DNA of 28,463 nt from JAATGA01 sp047605605 (GTDB taxonomy: Bacteria; Pseudomonadota; Alphaproteobacteria; Rhodobacterales; Rhodobacteraceae). Below, piece after piece: positions 15,131-22,178 of this stretch. Each line of letters starts with the position of its first letter. Positions within the stretch are counted from its first letter, which is position 1. The translations under genes and the position numbers were made by a program. Location of the stretch: assembly GCA_047605605.1 (NCBI GenBank), contig JASGFG010000047.1, forward strand, positions 1 through 28,463, given 5' to 3'. The notes under the pieces are model-generated. The model searched no databases. It saw nothing but the letters and a program-made list of their open reading frames with translations, and was not told the origin of the DNA.

Positions 15131-16291
15131 ATGAATGTTCTTGTCCTGCTGCATCGCGACCTGCGCCCCCGCGACCACCCGGCACTGGTGGCCGCGGCGG
15201 GGATGGGCGCGGTTCTGCCGCTGTTCGTGGCCGATCCCGGCGAATGGGCCGGCCCCGGTCGCGCGGCACGGCAATGGGATTTCGTTGCCGAGGCGCTGGC
15301 CCATGCGCAGATGCGGTTTGCGCAGGCGGGGGCACCACTGGCCGTGCGTCTGGGGGACAGGGTCGAGGTGGTCTCGCATCTGGCCGCGCGGCACCGGATA
15401 GGCCGGATCGTCAGCTCGACCGCGCCGGATGCGCGATTGCGCGCCGCGCTCGGCCTTCCATGGGAGATCATTGCCGACGGCCCGGCAGAGGTGCCGGTTC
15501 TGACCCCCGTGCCGGGGGTCGAGGCAGGGGCGATCCCGCCCGCGCGCGGTTTGCGGATGGCACCCGACCACTGCCCGAACCGGCAGTCCGGCGGTGATCC
15601 CGCCGCGCTGCTGGGGGCGGCCCGTCCCGCGGGGCGCGGATCGGTCGGGGCGATGGAGCGGTCGGCGTCGCGTCTTTCGGCGCATCTGGCCTGGGGCACG
15701 GTTTCAATGACCGAAGCGGCGCAGCTGCCGGGGACGAGGGCCAGGTTGGCCCTGCGCGCGGTTGCGGCGGATCCGATGCCCGAAGACAGTGGCGGGCCGG
15801 TGCCTGCCGCCTGGTCAGCGGGCGAGACGGGTTTGCCCTTTGCCGATGCCTGCCTGCGCTATCTGGCGGCAACGGGATGGTTGCCCGCGCCGCTCAGGGC
15901 GATGGTCGGCTCGGTCGCGGTGCATCTTCTGGGGGCGGGGTCCCGGGCTGCGGGGCTGGCTCTGGCGCGGCTGTCGACGGATTTCGATGCCCCGCTGCTG
16001 TGGCAGGGCATGGCGGCGCTGCGCCCCTGCGATCCCGTCCGGCTTGGCCGCAGGCTGGATCCGCAGGGGGCCTTCATCCGCCGCTGGCTGCCGGAACTGG
16101 CGGGCGTCCCGGAGGCGCTGGTCCATGCACCCTGGCGGTGGCAGGGGGCGAAGATGCTGCTGGGGCGGCGCTATCCCGAACCCCTGGCCGATCCCGCGAC
16201 CGCACTTGCCAGGGCAAGGCAACCGGGCGGTGCGCGGCCCCCCCGGCGGCGGCCGAACCCCGCGCCGGGGCAACTGCTGCTGGCGCTGTAA
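15131..16291 (+). CDS. Reduced photolyase/cryptochrome-like protein
   Basis: This 386-aa protein is related to the DNA photolyase/cryptochrome family but shorter than the usual 450-500 residues. The N terminus LHRDLRPRDHPAL (7-19) matches the family WFRRDLRxxDNPAL, with the first residues changed. RLSAHLAWGTVS (181-192), the WSAGETGLPFADACLRYLAATGWL region (228-251) and FIRRWLPEL (315-323) match the FAD-domain landmarks. The segment that normally carries ExxWRDFF between them is missing (about 200-228). The later FAD loop with conserved Asp/Asn and YNP-like residues reads MAALRPCDPVRLGRRLD (294-310). FAD binding and photorepair are therefore doubtful (inference). The ATG at 15131 lacks a good Shine-Dalgarno sequence. 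Confidence 0.8.
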   Translation: MNVLVLLHRDLRPRDHPALVAAAGMGAVLPLFVADPGEWAGPGRAARQWDFVAEALAHAQMRFAQAGAPLAVRLGDRVEVVSHLAARHRIGRIVSSTAPDARLRAALGLPWEIIADGPAEVPVLTPVPGVEAGAIPPARGLRMAPDHCPNRQSGGDPAALLGAARPAGRGSVGAMERSASRLSAHLAWGTVSMTEAAQLPGTRARLALRAVAADPMPEDSGGPVPAAWSAGETGLPFADACLRYLAATGWLPAPLRAMVGSVAVHLLGAGSRAAGLALARLSTDFDAPLLWQGMAALRPCDPVRLGRRLDPQGAFIRRWLPELAGVPEALVHAPWRWQGAKMLLGRRYPEPLADPATALARARQPGGARPPRRRPNPAPGQLLLAL

Positions 16292-16378
16292 GCCGATGGC
16301 CAGCGCAGGAGCCGGCGAAATGCTGGCGTCCGGGGCGGTCAGGCCCCATATTGGCCCCGAAGCAAGCCGGAGAGCCAT

Positions 16379-16621
16379 ATGGCCATCGTCTATCTGTTGA
16401 TCATCGGTGCCGCGGCCGGCTTTCTTGCCACCCGCGCCCTGAACGTCGAGGCCGACATTCCGACCACCGTGGCGATCGGCGTCGGCGGTGCGCTGGTCGG
16501 CTGGGTCGTCTGGCGGTTCCTGCTGGTGGTGACGGGCTGGCTGGGCGGGTTCGTGGCCGCCCTGGGCGGGGCCTTTCTGCTGGTCTGGCTTTACCGGCGG
16601 TATTTCAGCGGACGGCCTTGA
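16379..16621 (+). CDS. Small GlsB/YeaQ/YmgE-like membrane protein
   Basis: This 80-aa protein has three hydrophobic helices (about 2-20, 28-50 and 52-72). It has the glycine-rich pattern of the transglycosylase-associated / GlsB-YeaQ-YmgE family: IIGAAAGFLATRAL, then TTVAIGVGGALVGWVVWRF. Family members are stress-linked inner-membrane proteins of unknown mechanism. The usual second half is replaced here by a third helix ending WLYRRYF. The ATG at 16379 has ggagag 5 bases upstream. Its 3' end overlaps the convergent TetR-type gene by 17 bp. Confidence 0.75.
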   Translation: MAIVYLLIIGAAAGFLATRALNVEADIPTTVAIGVGGALVGWVVWRFLLVVTGWLGGFVAALGGAFLLVWLYRRYFSGRP

Positions 16622-17126
16622 CCGCATCCTTCAGCCGGAACCCCTTGTCGCCCGCGCCCTGCCAAAGCCGCTGGCCCTGCCAGGCGGCGAAAAGCAGGGC
16701 CGCCGCCTCGCGCCCCCTGTCCCCCCCGCCAAGGCGCAGCGCCAGCGCCTGTTCCACGGCCGCGCGCCACGCGGCCGCGCGCACCCGCAGCGCCGGATCG
16801 CGCATCACGACCGGCAAAAGCTGTGCGGGGGCGATGGCCTCCTCATCCTCGGCCAGGGTTTTCAGCAGGGCCTGCGCCCCCTTTGCCGAAAGGGGCGCCG
16901 TCGCCTCGGCCGCCTGAAGCCGGGCCTCCAGCCGGTCGAACATCGCGGAAAGGGCGGCCCGCACCATGCCCTCGCGGCTGTCGAACCGTTGCACCAGCGT
17001 GGGCGCCGCCAGCCCGGTCGCCCGCGCCACCGCCGAAAGGGCCGCGGCCTTTTCCCCCCGCTCCGAGATCAGGCGCAGCACGGCGTCGTGTATCCTGTCG
17101 TCGGAGATGATGCGGGGGCGGGCCAT
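16605..17126 (-). CDS. TetR/AcrR-type transcriptional regulator
   Basis: This 173-aa protein has an N-terminal TetR-type DNA-binding domain: MARPRIISDDRIHDAVLRLISERG, then the helix-turn-helix ALSAVARATGLAAPTLVQRFDSREGMVRAAL (about 28-58). The C-terminal ligand domain (60-173) is alanine-rich and has no match I recognise. I chose the ATG at 17126 because the DNA-binding domain begins there; the frame stays open upstream. The gene is last in the minus-strand run after the TRIC-type channel, with a 40-bp gap. The target and ligand are unknown; regulation of the adjacent cluster is possible. Confidence 0.85.
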   Translation of the reverse strand: MARPRIISDDRIHDAVLRLISERGEKAAALSAVARATGLAAPTLVQRFDSREGMVRAALSAMFDRLEARLQAAEATAPLSAKGAQALLKTLAEDEEAIAPAQLLPVVMRDPALRVRAAAWRAAVEQALALRLGGGDRGREAAALLFAAWQGQRLWQGAGDKGFRLKDAVKAVR

Positions 17127-17158
17127 GGCCACAGAATGGCGCAAGGGGCGCTGCTGTA

Positions 17159-17175
17159 AAGCGGTTTTACCGCTT
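17159..17175 (-). terminator. Hairpin enclosing the TRIC gene stop codon
   Basis: AAGCGG and CCGCTT pair perfectly (17159-17164 with 17170-17175), and the TAA stop codon of the TRIC gene lies in the 5-base loop. There is no T-run, so termination is uncertain; it may instead stabilise the 3' end or affect reading into the TetR gene. Confidence 0.35.
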
Positions 17176-17802
17176 GGGCGCGTCGGGGCGGGGCGGGCGC
17201 TGGCGATAGACCGGCAGGCGCCAGCCAAAGGCGATGCTGCCCGCCCGCAGCGCAAGGGCCACCGCCGCACAGGTGATCAGCGCCGGTCCGCGCGGCAGGC
17301 CGGCCCCGCCCGCCATCACCGCGACCAGCGCCCCGGCAAAGGCGGCCGAGACGTAAAGCTCGCCCTGTTTCAGGACCAGCGGCACCTCGTTGCAGACGAC
17401 ATCCCGCGCCAGCCCGCCCAGACAGCCGGTCATCACCCCCATCACCACCACGACCGGCCAGGACAGCCCCATGTCCAGCGCCACCCCCGCCCCGGCGGCC
17501 ACCGCGATGGCCAGCGCCACGGCATCCAGCCAGACCAGCACCCGATAGCGGCTTTCCAGAAGATGCGCGGTCAGGAACACCAGAACCGCGCAGCCCGCCG
17601 CCGTGGCCAGAAAACCCGGATCGGCCAGCCACAGCGGCGGACGGTCCAGGATCACGTCGCGCGCCGTCCCGCCGCCAAGCGCCGTCAGGCAGGCGATGAA
17701 CACGAAACCCACCAGATCAAGCTGCGAGCGGCTGGCAACCAGCGCCCCGGTCAGCGCAAAGACCGCGACCGAGGCATGGTCCAGCGCGCCGATCAGCGTC
17801 AT
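17167..17802 (-). CDS. TRIC-type cation channel family protein (UPF0126, YadS/YicG-like)
   Basis: This 211-aa inner-membrane protein has about seven hydrophobic helices and an internal duplication. The two half-repeats carry ALGGGTARDVIL and CLGGLARDVVCNEVPLVL, the signature GGxxRD motifs of the UPF0126/YadS family. These are prokaryotic homologues of trimeric intracellular cation (K+-permeable) channels. The basic C-terminal tail (RLPVYRQRPPRPDAPKR) is cytoplasmic by the positive-inside rule. The ATG overlaps the rnhA stop (ATGA), fixing the start. The physiological ion is not determined. Confidence 0.9.
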   Translation of the reverse strand: MTLIGALDHASVAVFALTGALVASRSQLDLVGFVFIACLTALGGGTARDVILDRPPLWLADPGFLATAAGCAVLVFLTAHLLESRYRVLVWLDAVALAIAVAAGAGVALDMGLSWPVVVVMGVMTGCLGGLARDVVCNEVPLVLKQGELYVSAAFAGALVAVMAGGAGLPRGPALITCAAVALALRAGSIAFGWRLPVYRQRPPRPDAPKR

Positions 17803-18290
17803 GACGTGGCCGCCCCGTTTGCGCCCGGCCCGACCGCGCCCGGCTTGAACGGGGCCATGCCCGCGCGGGCCAGTTCGTCGGCCTTTTCGTTCTCGGCATG
17901 GCCCGCGTGGCCCTTGATCCAGCGCCAGTCGACGGTATGGCGCTGTCGGGCCGCATCCAGCCTTTGCCACAGATCGGCGTTCTTGACCGGATCCTTGCCC
18001 GAGGTGCGCCAGCCGTTGCGCTTCCAGCCGTGGATCCAGGTCGTGACGCCGTTCTTGACATAGGCGCTGTCGGTCACGATCGTCAGGACGGACGGGCGGC
18101 TCAACGCCTCCAGCGCGGAAATGGCGGCCAGCAGTTCCATGCGGTTGTTGGTGGTCATCGCCTCGCCCCCGCACAATTCACGGGTCTTGACGACCGCTTC
18201 GCCCTCGCGCGCGATCAGCAGGACGCCCCAGCCGCCGGGGCCGGGATTGCCGGAGCAGGCTCCGTCGGTATAGGCGAAAAGGTCTGGCAT
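17799..18290 (-). CDS. rnhA: Ribonuclease HI
   Basis: It degrades the RNA strand of RNA-DNA hybrids such as R-loops and primers. The 163-aa protein has all four DEDD catalytic residues: Asp9 (AYTDGACSGNPGPGGWG), Glu52 (NNRMELLAA), Asp74 (TDSAYVKNG) and Asp138 (NEKADELAR). The basic handle region WIHGWKRNGWRTSG (85-98) is present. The ATG at 18290 is set by the conserved N terminus. The gene lies 51 bp after the DUF3429-like gene and overlaps the TRIC-type gene by 4 bp. Confidence 0.97.
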   Translation of the reverse strand: MPDLFAYTDGACSGNPGPGGWGVLLIAREGEAVVKTRELCGGEAMTTNNRMELLAAISALEALSRPSVLTIVTDSAYVKNGVTTWIHGWKRNGWRTSGKDPVKNADLWQRLDAARQRHTVDWRWIKGHAGHAENEKADELARAGMAPFKPGAVGPGANGAATS

Positions 18291-18341
18291 GATGGCCCGA
18301 GGGGATACGCGATGCCCGCAGGCGGGGCAAGCGCCCATCCG

Positions 18342-18788
18342 TCAGGCCAGAGCCGTCAGCAGAAGGCAGACCACCGCCACCGCCGTCTGCCCCGCCCGCA
18401 GCGGCCACCACCAGACCGGCGCCAGCCCCCGCCGCCAGAACAGCCAGTCCAGCGCCAGGGCGACCAGAAACCCCGCCGCCAGCCACAGCGATGCAGGCAC
18501 AGGCCCGCCGCCGGTGAACAGGAATGCCCATGCGATCGGAATCAGGGGCAGAAGCGCCACCCTGCCCGCCCGGTCCTGCCGGACGGCGAACCCCAGCAGC
18601 ACGCCCGAAACCGCCGCCAGCAGCACAAGGCCATAGCCAAGCGCCAGATAAGGGCCCAGATAGCGCGGCCCGACAAGGCGCAAGGCGGCATCGGCCAGCG
18701 GCGCCGACATCTCGGTCGCGACGCTCCACACGAAGGGCAGGACGGTCAGAACCGCGACAAGCGCCGCGGGCCGGGCGCGGCCGGGCAT
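18342..18788 (-). CDS. DUF3429-like small membrane protein
   Basis: This 148-aa protein is mostly hydrophobic, with about five helices: near 8-22, 42-62, 72-88, 95-112 and 125-145. RYLGPYLALGYGLVLLAAVSGVLLGFA resembles the family pattern in which a Tyr precedes 'FLxGxxWG'. It also has the LLPLIPIAWAFL and ALALDWLFWRRG blocks seen in DUF3429 proteins. Function is unknown for the family. The ATG at 18788 is preferred over GTG at 18797, because AAGGGG is better placed and because it forms a TGATG junction with the 20-codon ORF. Confidence 0.65.
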   Translation of the reverse strand: MPGRARPAALVAVLTVLPFVWSVATEMSAPLADAALRLVGPRYLGPYLALGYGLVLLAAVSGVLLGFAVRQDRAGRVALLPLIPIAWAFLFTGGGPVPASLWLAAGFLVALALDWLFWRRGLAPVWWWPLRAGQTAVAVVCLLLTALA

Positions 18789-18850
18789 CAGGCCCACCCC
18801 TTGGCCGAAGGGTCGGCCGGCAGCAGGGTCGGCGGGGGTTGGGGTGTCAT
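18788..18850 (-). CDS. Candidate 20-codon ORF upstream of the DUF3429-like gene
   Basis: A 20-residue Pro-rich peptide, starting MTPQPPPTLL and ending SAKGWA, is encoded here. Its ATG has a near-ideal Shine-Dalgarno sequence, GAGGAG (18857-18862 on the minus strand), with 6-base spacing. Its TGA overlaps the ATG of the DUF3429-like gene (TGATG), as in translational coupling. The downstream gene has a weaker ribosome binding site, so this ORF may drive its translation. It could be a coupling leader, a true microprotein, or an artefact. The sequence matches nothing I recognise. Confidence 0.5.
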   Translation of the reverse strand: MTPQPPPTLLPADPSAKGWA

Positions 18851-18874
18851 CGGCGGCTCCTCGATCTTCAGGGG

Positions 18875-18889
18875 CAGGGTTTCACCCTG
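18875..18889 (-). terminator. Hairpin downstream of the ABC permease
   Basis: CAGGGT and ACCCTG form a perfect 6-bp stem with a 3-base loop, 12 bp after the permease stop and just before the ribosome binding site of the 20-codon ORF. There is no T-run follow-up. It may be a weak transcription end or a translation-control hairpin. Confidence 0.35.
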
Positions 18890-18900
18890 TCGGGCGCGGG

Positions 18901-19698
18901 TCAATCGCCTTGCGGGGCGCGCAGCCGCAACTCGATCCGCCGCAGGATCAGCGACAGGCCGATGGTCATGACCAGATAGATCAGCGCCACCACGTTATAG
19001 GTTTCAAAATAGCGGAAATTCCCGGCCGCCGCGACCTTGCCCAGCTGCGTCACATCCGTCACCCCCAGCACCGACACCAGCGAGCTGTCCTTGACCATCG
19101 CCACGAAGTCGTTGCCAAGCGGCGGCAGGATCAGCCGGAACGCCTGCGGAAAGACCACCAGCCGGAACCTGTGCCAGCCCGACAGGCCCAGCGATTGCGC
19201 CGCCTCGATCTGGCCCTTGTCGACGGCCTGAAGCCCGGCGCGGAAGATTTCCGCCAGAAAGGCCGCATAGGCCAGGATCAGCGCCAGAACCGCCCGCGCG
19301 ATCAGCGGCACGTCGCGGGTGCGCCAGGGGTCCACCCCCAGCGGCACCAGCAGGGCATTGGCCGCCCAGACCAGAAACGGCACCAGCACGAAGGCGACAT
19401 AGAGCAGCAGCACGATGATCGGCACGCCGCGCATCACCTCGACATAAAGCCGCGCCGCCTGACGCAGGACGATCCAGCGCGACAGCCCCGCCAGCGCAAG
19501 GCCCAGGCCCAGAAGGCAGGCCCCGGCAAAGGCCACCGCCGTCACGGCCAGCGTGACCCAGATCCCCGCCGCCAGAACCGGCAGAACCTGCGCATAGACC
19601 GGGCTGGTGGCGATTTCCCATGCGATCCAGACGCCGGCTCCGGTCAGGACCAGCAGCCACCACGGAAAATCCTTGTCAGACCGGGGCGCGGGGATCAC
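18901..19698 (-). CDS. Polar amino-acid ABC transporter permease
   Basis: This 265-aa inner-membrane permease of the HisM/GlnP family has about five transmembrane helices. It has VEVMRGVPIIVLLLY (86-100), typical of amino-acid permeases, and the ATPase-docking EAA loop EAAQSLGLSGWHRFRLVVFPQAFR (165-188). It should pair with the adjacent binding protein for amino-acid uptake. The GTG start at 19698 lies 9 bp after the stop of the binding-protein gene; no nearby ATG precedes the first helix. No ATP-binding subunit is encoded nearby. The true ligand is not determined. Confidence 0.92.
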   Translation of the reverse strand: MIPAPRSDKDFPWWLLVLTGAGVWIAWEIATSPVYAQVLPVLAAGIWVTLAVTAVAFAGACLLGLGLALAGLSRWIVLRQAARLYVEVMRGVPIIVLLLYVAFVLVPFLVWAANALLVPLGVDPWRTRDVPLIARAVLALILAYAAFLAEIFRAGLQAVDKGQIEAAQSLGLSGWHRFRLVVFPQAFRLILPPLGNDFVAMVKDSSLVSVLGVTDVTQLGKVAAAGNFRYFETYNVVALIYLVMTIGLSLILRRIELRLRAPQGD

Positions 19699-19707
19699 GT
19701 CAGCGCG

Positions 19708-20493
19708 TCATTCGCCCATCTTGTAATCGACGAACCACTTTCTGTTCAGCGCGTCGAACGTGCCGTCAGCCTTCAGCGCGGCGATGGCGGCATCGACGGC
19801 GGGCACCAGATCCGACCCCTTGGGAAAGATGAAGCCGAAATCCTCGGCCGCCAGCGGTTCGCCGACGATCTTCAGCGTCCCGCCCGAGGCGGCGACATAG
19901 CCGTTCGCCGCGGTCGAATCCGAAAGGGTCAGATCGACATCGCCGGTCTTCAGCGCCTGCAACCCGGCGCCAAAAGTCTCGAACTTGACGACGCGGGGAT
20001 TGTCCTCGTTCCCGTCCAGGATGTTATAGATCGCGGCATAGAAGGGCGAGGTTCCGGGCTGCACCGAAACCAGCAGGTCGGGATTCGCCGCAAAGGAGGC
20101 GGCATCGGTGAACCGGCTTTCGTCGGCACGCACGATCATCAGCATTTCTGACCGCATGTAGGGCTGCGAGAAATCGACCTTCGCCTCGCGCTCTTCGGTG
20201 ATGGTGATGCCGGTCATGCCGATGTCATACTGCCCTTCGGCCACGGCGGGGATCATCGCGTCCCAGCTGGCGTTCTGGTATTTCACCTGCATGTTCAGAC
20301 GTCTGGCGATTTCCGCCATGGCATCGTATTCCCAGCCTATGGCCTTGCCCGACTTGTCCAGGAATTGCAGCGGCGGGTAGGCGTTTTCCGTCACCACGGT
20401 GACCTCGCGACCCTTCAGGTCGGGCAGACCCTCGGCGGCGGCAAGGGATGCGGTCAGCGCGAAGGCAAGGCCGGCGACGGCGGCAAGGTTCAT
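19708..20493 (-). CDS. Amino-acid ABC transporter substrate-binding protein
   Basis: This 261-aa periplasmic protein of the family 3 extracellular solute-binding group has a signal peptide at about 1-20 (cleavage likely at AAA-EG). The N-terminal lobe has TVVTENAYPPLQFLDKSGKAIGWEYDAM. The family signature is in DIGMTGITITEEREAKVDFSQPYM, with the Arg that binds the ligand alpha-carboxylate. Aromatic residues (Tyr39, Phe44) may line the pocket. A polar amino acid is the likely ligand, but the type is undetermined. The ATG has GGAG 9 bases upstream. The gene is followed directly by the permease. Confidence 0.93.
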   Translation of the reverse strand: MNLAAVAGLAFALTASLAAAEGLPDLKGREVTVVTENAYPPLQFLDKSGKAIGWEYDAMAEIARRLNMQVKYQNASWDAMIPAVAEGQYDIGMTGITITEEREAKVDFSQPYMRSEMLMIVRADESRFTDAASFAANPDLLVSVQPGTSPFYAAIYNILDGNEDNPRVVKFETFGAGLQALKTGDVDLTLSDSTAANGYVAASGGTLKIVGEPLAAEDFGFIFPKGSDLVPAVDAAIAALKADGTFDALNRKWFVDYKMGE

Positions 20494-20548
20494 GGGGGCG
20501 GCTCCGGGGTTCAGGTCAAGACCGCGCGCAGGTTAGGCGGGCGGGCGC

Positions 20549-20570
20549 GGTGCTGTCCATAGGCAGCACC
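20549..20570 (-). terminator. Hairpin between the MoeB-like gene and the binding protein
   Basis: GGTGCTG (20549-20555) and CAGCACC (20564-20570) form a perfect 7-bp stem with an 8-base loop in the 91-bp gap after the MoeB-like stop. With no T-run it is only a candidate terminator. It supports a transcription-unit boundary before the transporter genes. Confidence 0.4.
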
Positions 20571-20584
20571 TGCCCCCCGCAGGA

Positions 20585-21622
20585 TCAGCCCTGCAGGTGC
20601 CCGCAGACGGGACAGCCCGGCCGCGGGCGCGCCGAAATCACCCGGCTGTCGGCGAACAGCGCATCGTGGATCATCAGCCGCCCGCGCAGGGTTTCGCCCG
20701 CGCCGGTCAGATGCTTGACCGCCTCGACCGCCATGATCGACCCGATGATGCCGGGCAGCGGCCCCGCCACCCCCGCCTCGGCGCAGGACGGCACGCTGCC
20801 GGGCGCGGGGCGCACCGGAAAGATGCAGTCATAACACGGCCCGCCCCGCGCGGGGTCGAACAGCGACACCTGCCCCTCCCACTGGGACAGGGCGCCCATG
20901 ATCAGCGGCCTTCCCGCCGCGACGCACAGGCGGTTGACCACAGACCGGCTGTCGAAATTGTCCGTGCCGTCCAGCACCAGGTCATGCGCCGCGATCAGCG
21001 CCGGGCCGTTCGCCTCGTCCAGCCGCGCGACCACGGGCTCCACCGCCGCGAATGGGTTCAGCGCCCGCAGCGCCAGCGCCGCGGATTGCGCCTTGGCCAT
21101 GCCGATCCGGGCATCGGCATGGATGATCTGGCGTTGCAGGTTCGCGGCCTCGACCCGGTCGGGGTCGATCACGGTGATCCGCCCCACGCCCGCCGCCGCC
21201 AGATACAACAGCACCGGCGCCCCAAGGCCCCCCGCGCCCACCACCAGCACCCGCGCCTCCTTCAGCCGCCGCTGGCCCGGCCCGCCGATCTCGCGCAGGA
21301 ACAGATGCCGGGCATAGCGGTCGACCTCTCCCGGCGCATAGGGGCCGGTGTCGGATTTTGCCGCCGGCACCGCCCGCGCCTTCAACGCGCCAAGACCCGC
21401 GACATAGGCCCAGACCAGCCCGCCCGCACCGCCCAGCACGACCCAGGACCGCAGATCCCCGCCGGTGGCCTGACGGAACGGATGATCTGCGGGCAGCACC
21501 AGATGCGCCAGAACCGTCGCGGCCCAGACGCCCGCCACCATCGCCCAACGGCGCGCAACCGGCCAGTCCAGCACCCAGCCGGCCAGCCACAGCACCACCG
21601 CAAGGGCGATCGGCCAGATCAT
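20585..21622 (-). CDS. MoeB/ThiF/HesA-family adenylyltransferase with N-terminal membrane segments
   Basis: This 345-aa E1-like enzyme adenylates the C terminus of a small sulfur-carrier protein (MoaD or ThiS type). It has the ATP loop VVGAGGLGAPV (127-137), NLQRQIIH (161-168), Asp219 in LDGTDNFDSR, zinc cysteine pairs C263/C266 and C337/C340, and a possible catalytic C280. Length and domain order fit MoeB plus an N-terminal extension. Residues 1-80 hold three hydrophobic stretches (about 3-19, 26-43, 60-78), suggesting a membrane anchor. Start: ATG at 21622, 19 bp after the dut stop, likely cotranscribed. ThiF instead of MoeB cannot be excluded. Confidence 0.9.
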   Translation of the reverse strand: MIWPIALAVVLWLAGWVLDWPVARRWAMVAGVWAATVLAHLVLPADHPFRQATGGDLRSWVVLGGAGGLVWAYVAGLGALKARAVPAAKSDTGPYAPGEVDRYARHLFLREIGGPGQRRLKEARVLVVGAGGLGAPVLLYLAAAGVGRITVIDPDRVEAANLQRQIIHADARIGMAKAQSAALALRALNPFAAVEPVVARLDEANGPALIAAHDLVLDGTDNFDSRSVVNRLCVAAGRPLIMGALSQWEGQVSLFDPARGGPCYDCIFPVRPAPGSVPSCAEAGVAGPLPGIIGSIMAVEAVKHLTGAGETLRGRLMIHDALFADSRVISARPRPGCPVCGHLQG

Positions 21623-21641
21623 CCGCCCCCCCGCCCCCTTG

Positions 21642-22109
21642 TTAACCGCGCCCGGTCGATCCGAAGCCGCCGGTGCCCCGCGCCGTATCGCTCAGCGCAT
21701 CGGCCAGGCGGAACCCGGCCTGAACCACCGGCGCCACCACGATCTGGGCGATCCGCTCGCCATGGACCACCGTGAAGGGCTCGGCCCCCAGATTGACCAG
21801 CAGCACCCCCAGCGGGCCGCGATAATCGCTGTCGATGGTGCCGATGGAATTCGGCATCCCGATCCCGTGCTTCAGCGCCAGACCCGAGCGGGGACGGATC
21901 TGCATCTCGAACCCCGCGGGAATTTCCACCCGCAGCCCGGTCGGGACCAGCGCCCGCCCCAGCGGCGGCAACACGATCCCGCCCGCCCGATCCTCGGGCC
22001 GCAGATTGGCGCGCACATCCGCCCCCGCCGCCCCCGCCGTCTCATAGGACGGCAGCGCGATGCCCCTATCAGCCCAATCCTCGTGCATCACGGCAATCAC
22101 CGGACCCAT
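21642..22109 (-). CDS. dut: Deoxyuridine 5'-triphosphate nucleotidohydrolase
   Basis: It hydrolyses dUTP to dUMP and keeps uracil out of DNA. The 155-aa trimeric-type dUTPase has the five motifs: AGADVRAN (motif 1), RPRSGLALKHG (motif 2), GTIDSDYRGPLGVLLVN (motif 3, with the uracil-binding loop and catalytic Asp), GERIAQIVV (motif 4) and RGTGGFGSTG (motif 5). The ATG at 22109 is well supported by AAAAAAGGAG. Upstream, TATATT in a short A/T-rich patch (22131-22145) may be a -10 element for a dut promoter. It lies between coaBC and the MoeB-like gene. Confidence 0.97.
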   Translation of the reverse strand: MGPVIAVMHEDWADRGIALPSYETAGAAGADVRANLRPEDRAGGIVLPPLGRALVPTGLRVEIPAGFEMQIRPRSGLALKHGIGMPNSIGTIDSDYRGPLGVLLVNLGAEPFTVVHGERIAQIVVAPVVQAGFRLADALSDTARGTGGFGSTGRG

Positions 22110-22160
22110 GCCGTTCTCCTTTTTTCTTCTTGTCCAATATATACTCAGCCGGGGTCACAT

Positions 22161-22178
22161 GGGGGCGATAACGCCCCC
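22161..22178 (-). terminator. Hairpin overlapping the coaBC stop codon
   Basis: GGGGGCG (22161-22167) and CGCCCCC (22172-22178) form a 7-bp stem with a 4-base loop. On the minus strand the 5' side begins at the last base of the TAG stop codon of coaBC. It could end the coaBC transcript, with dut then using its own promoter, or limit read-through. Confidence 0.45.
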
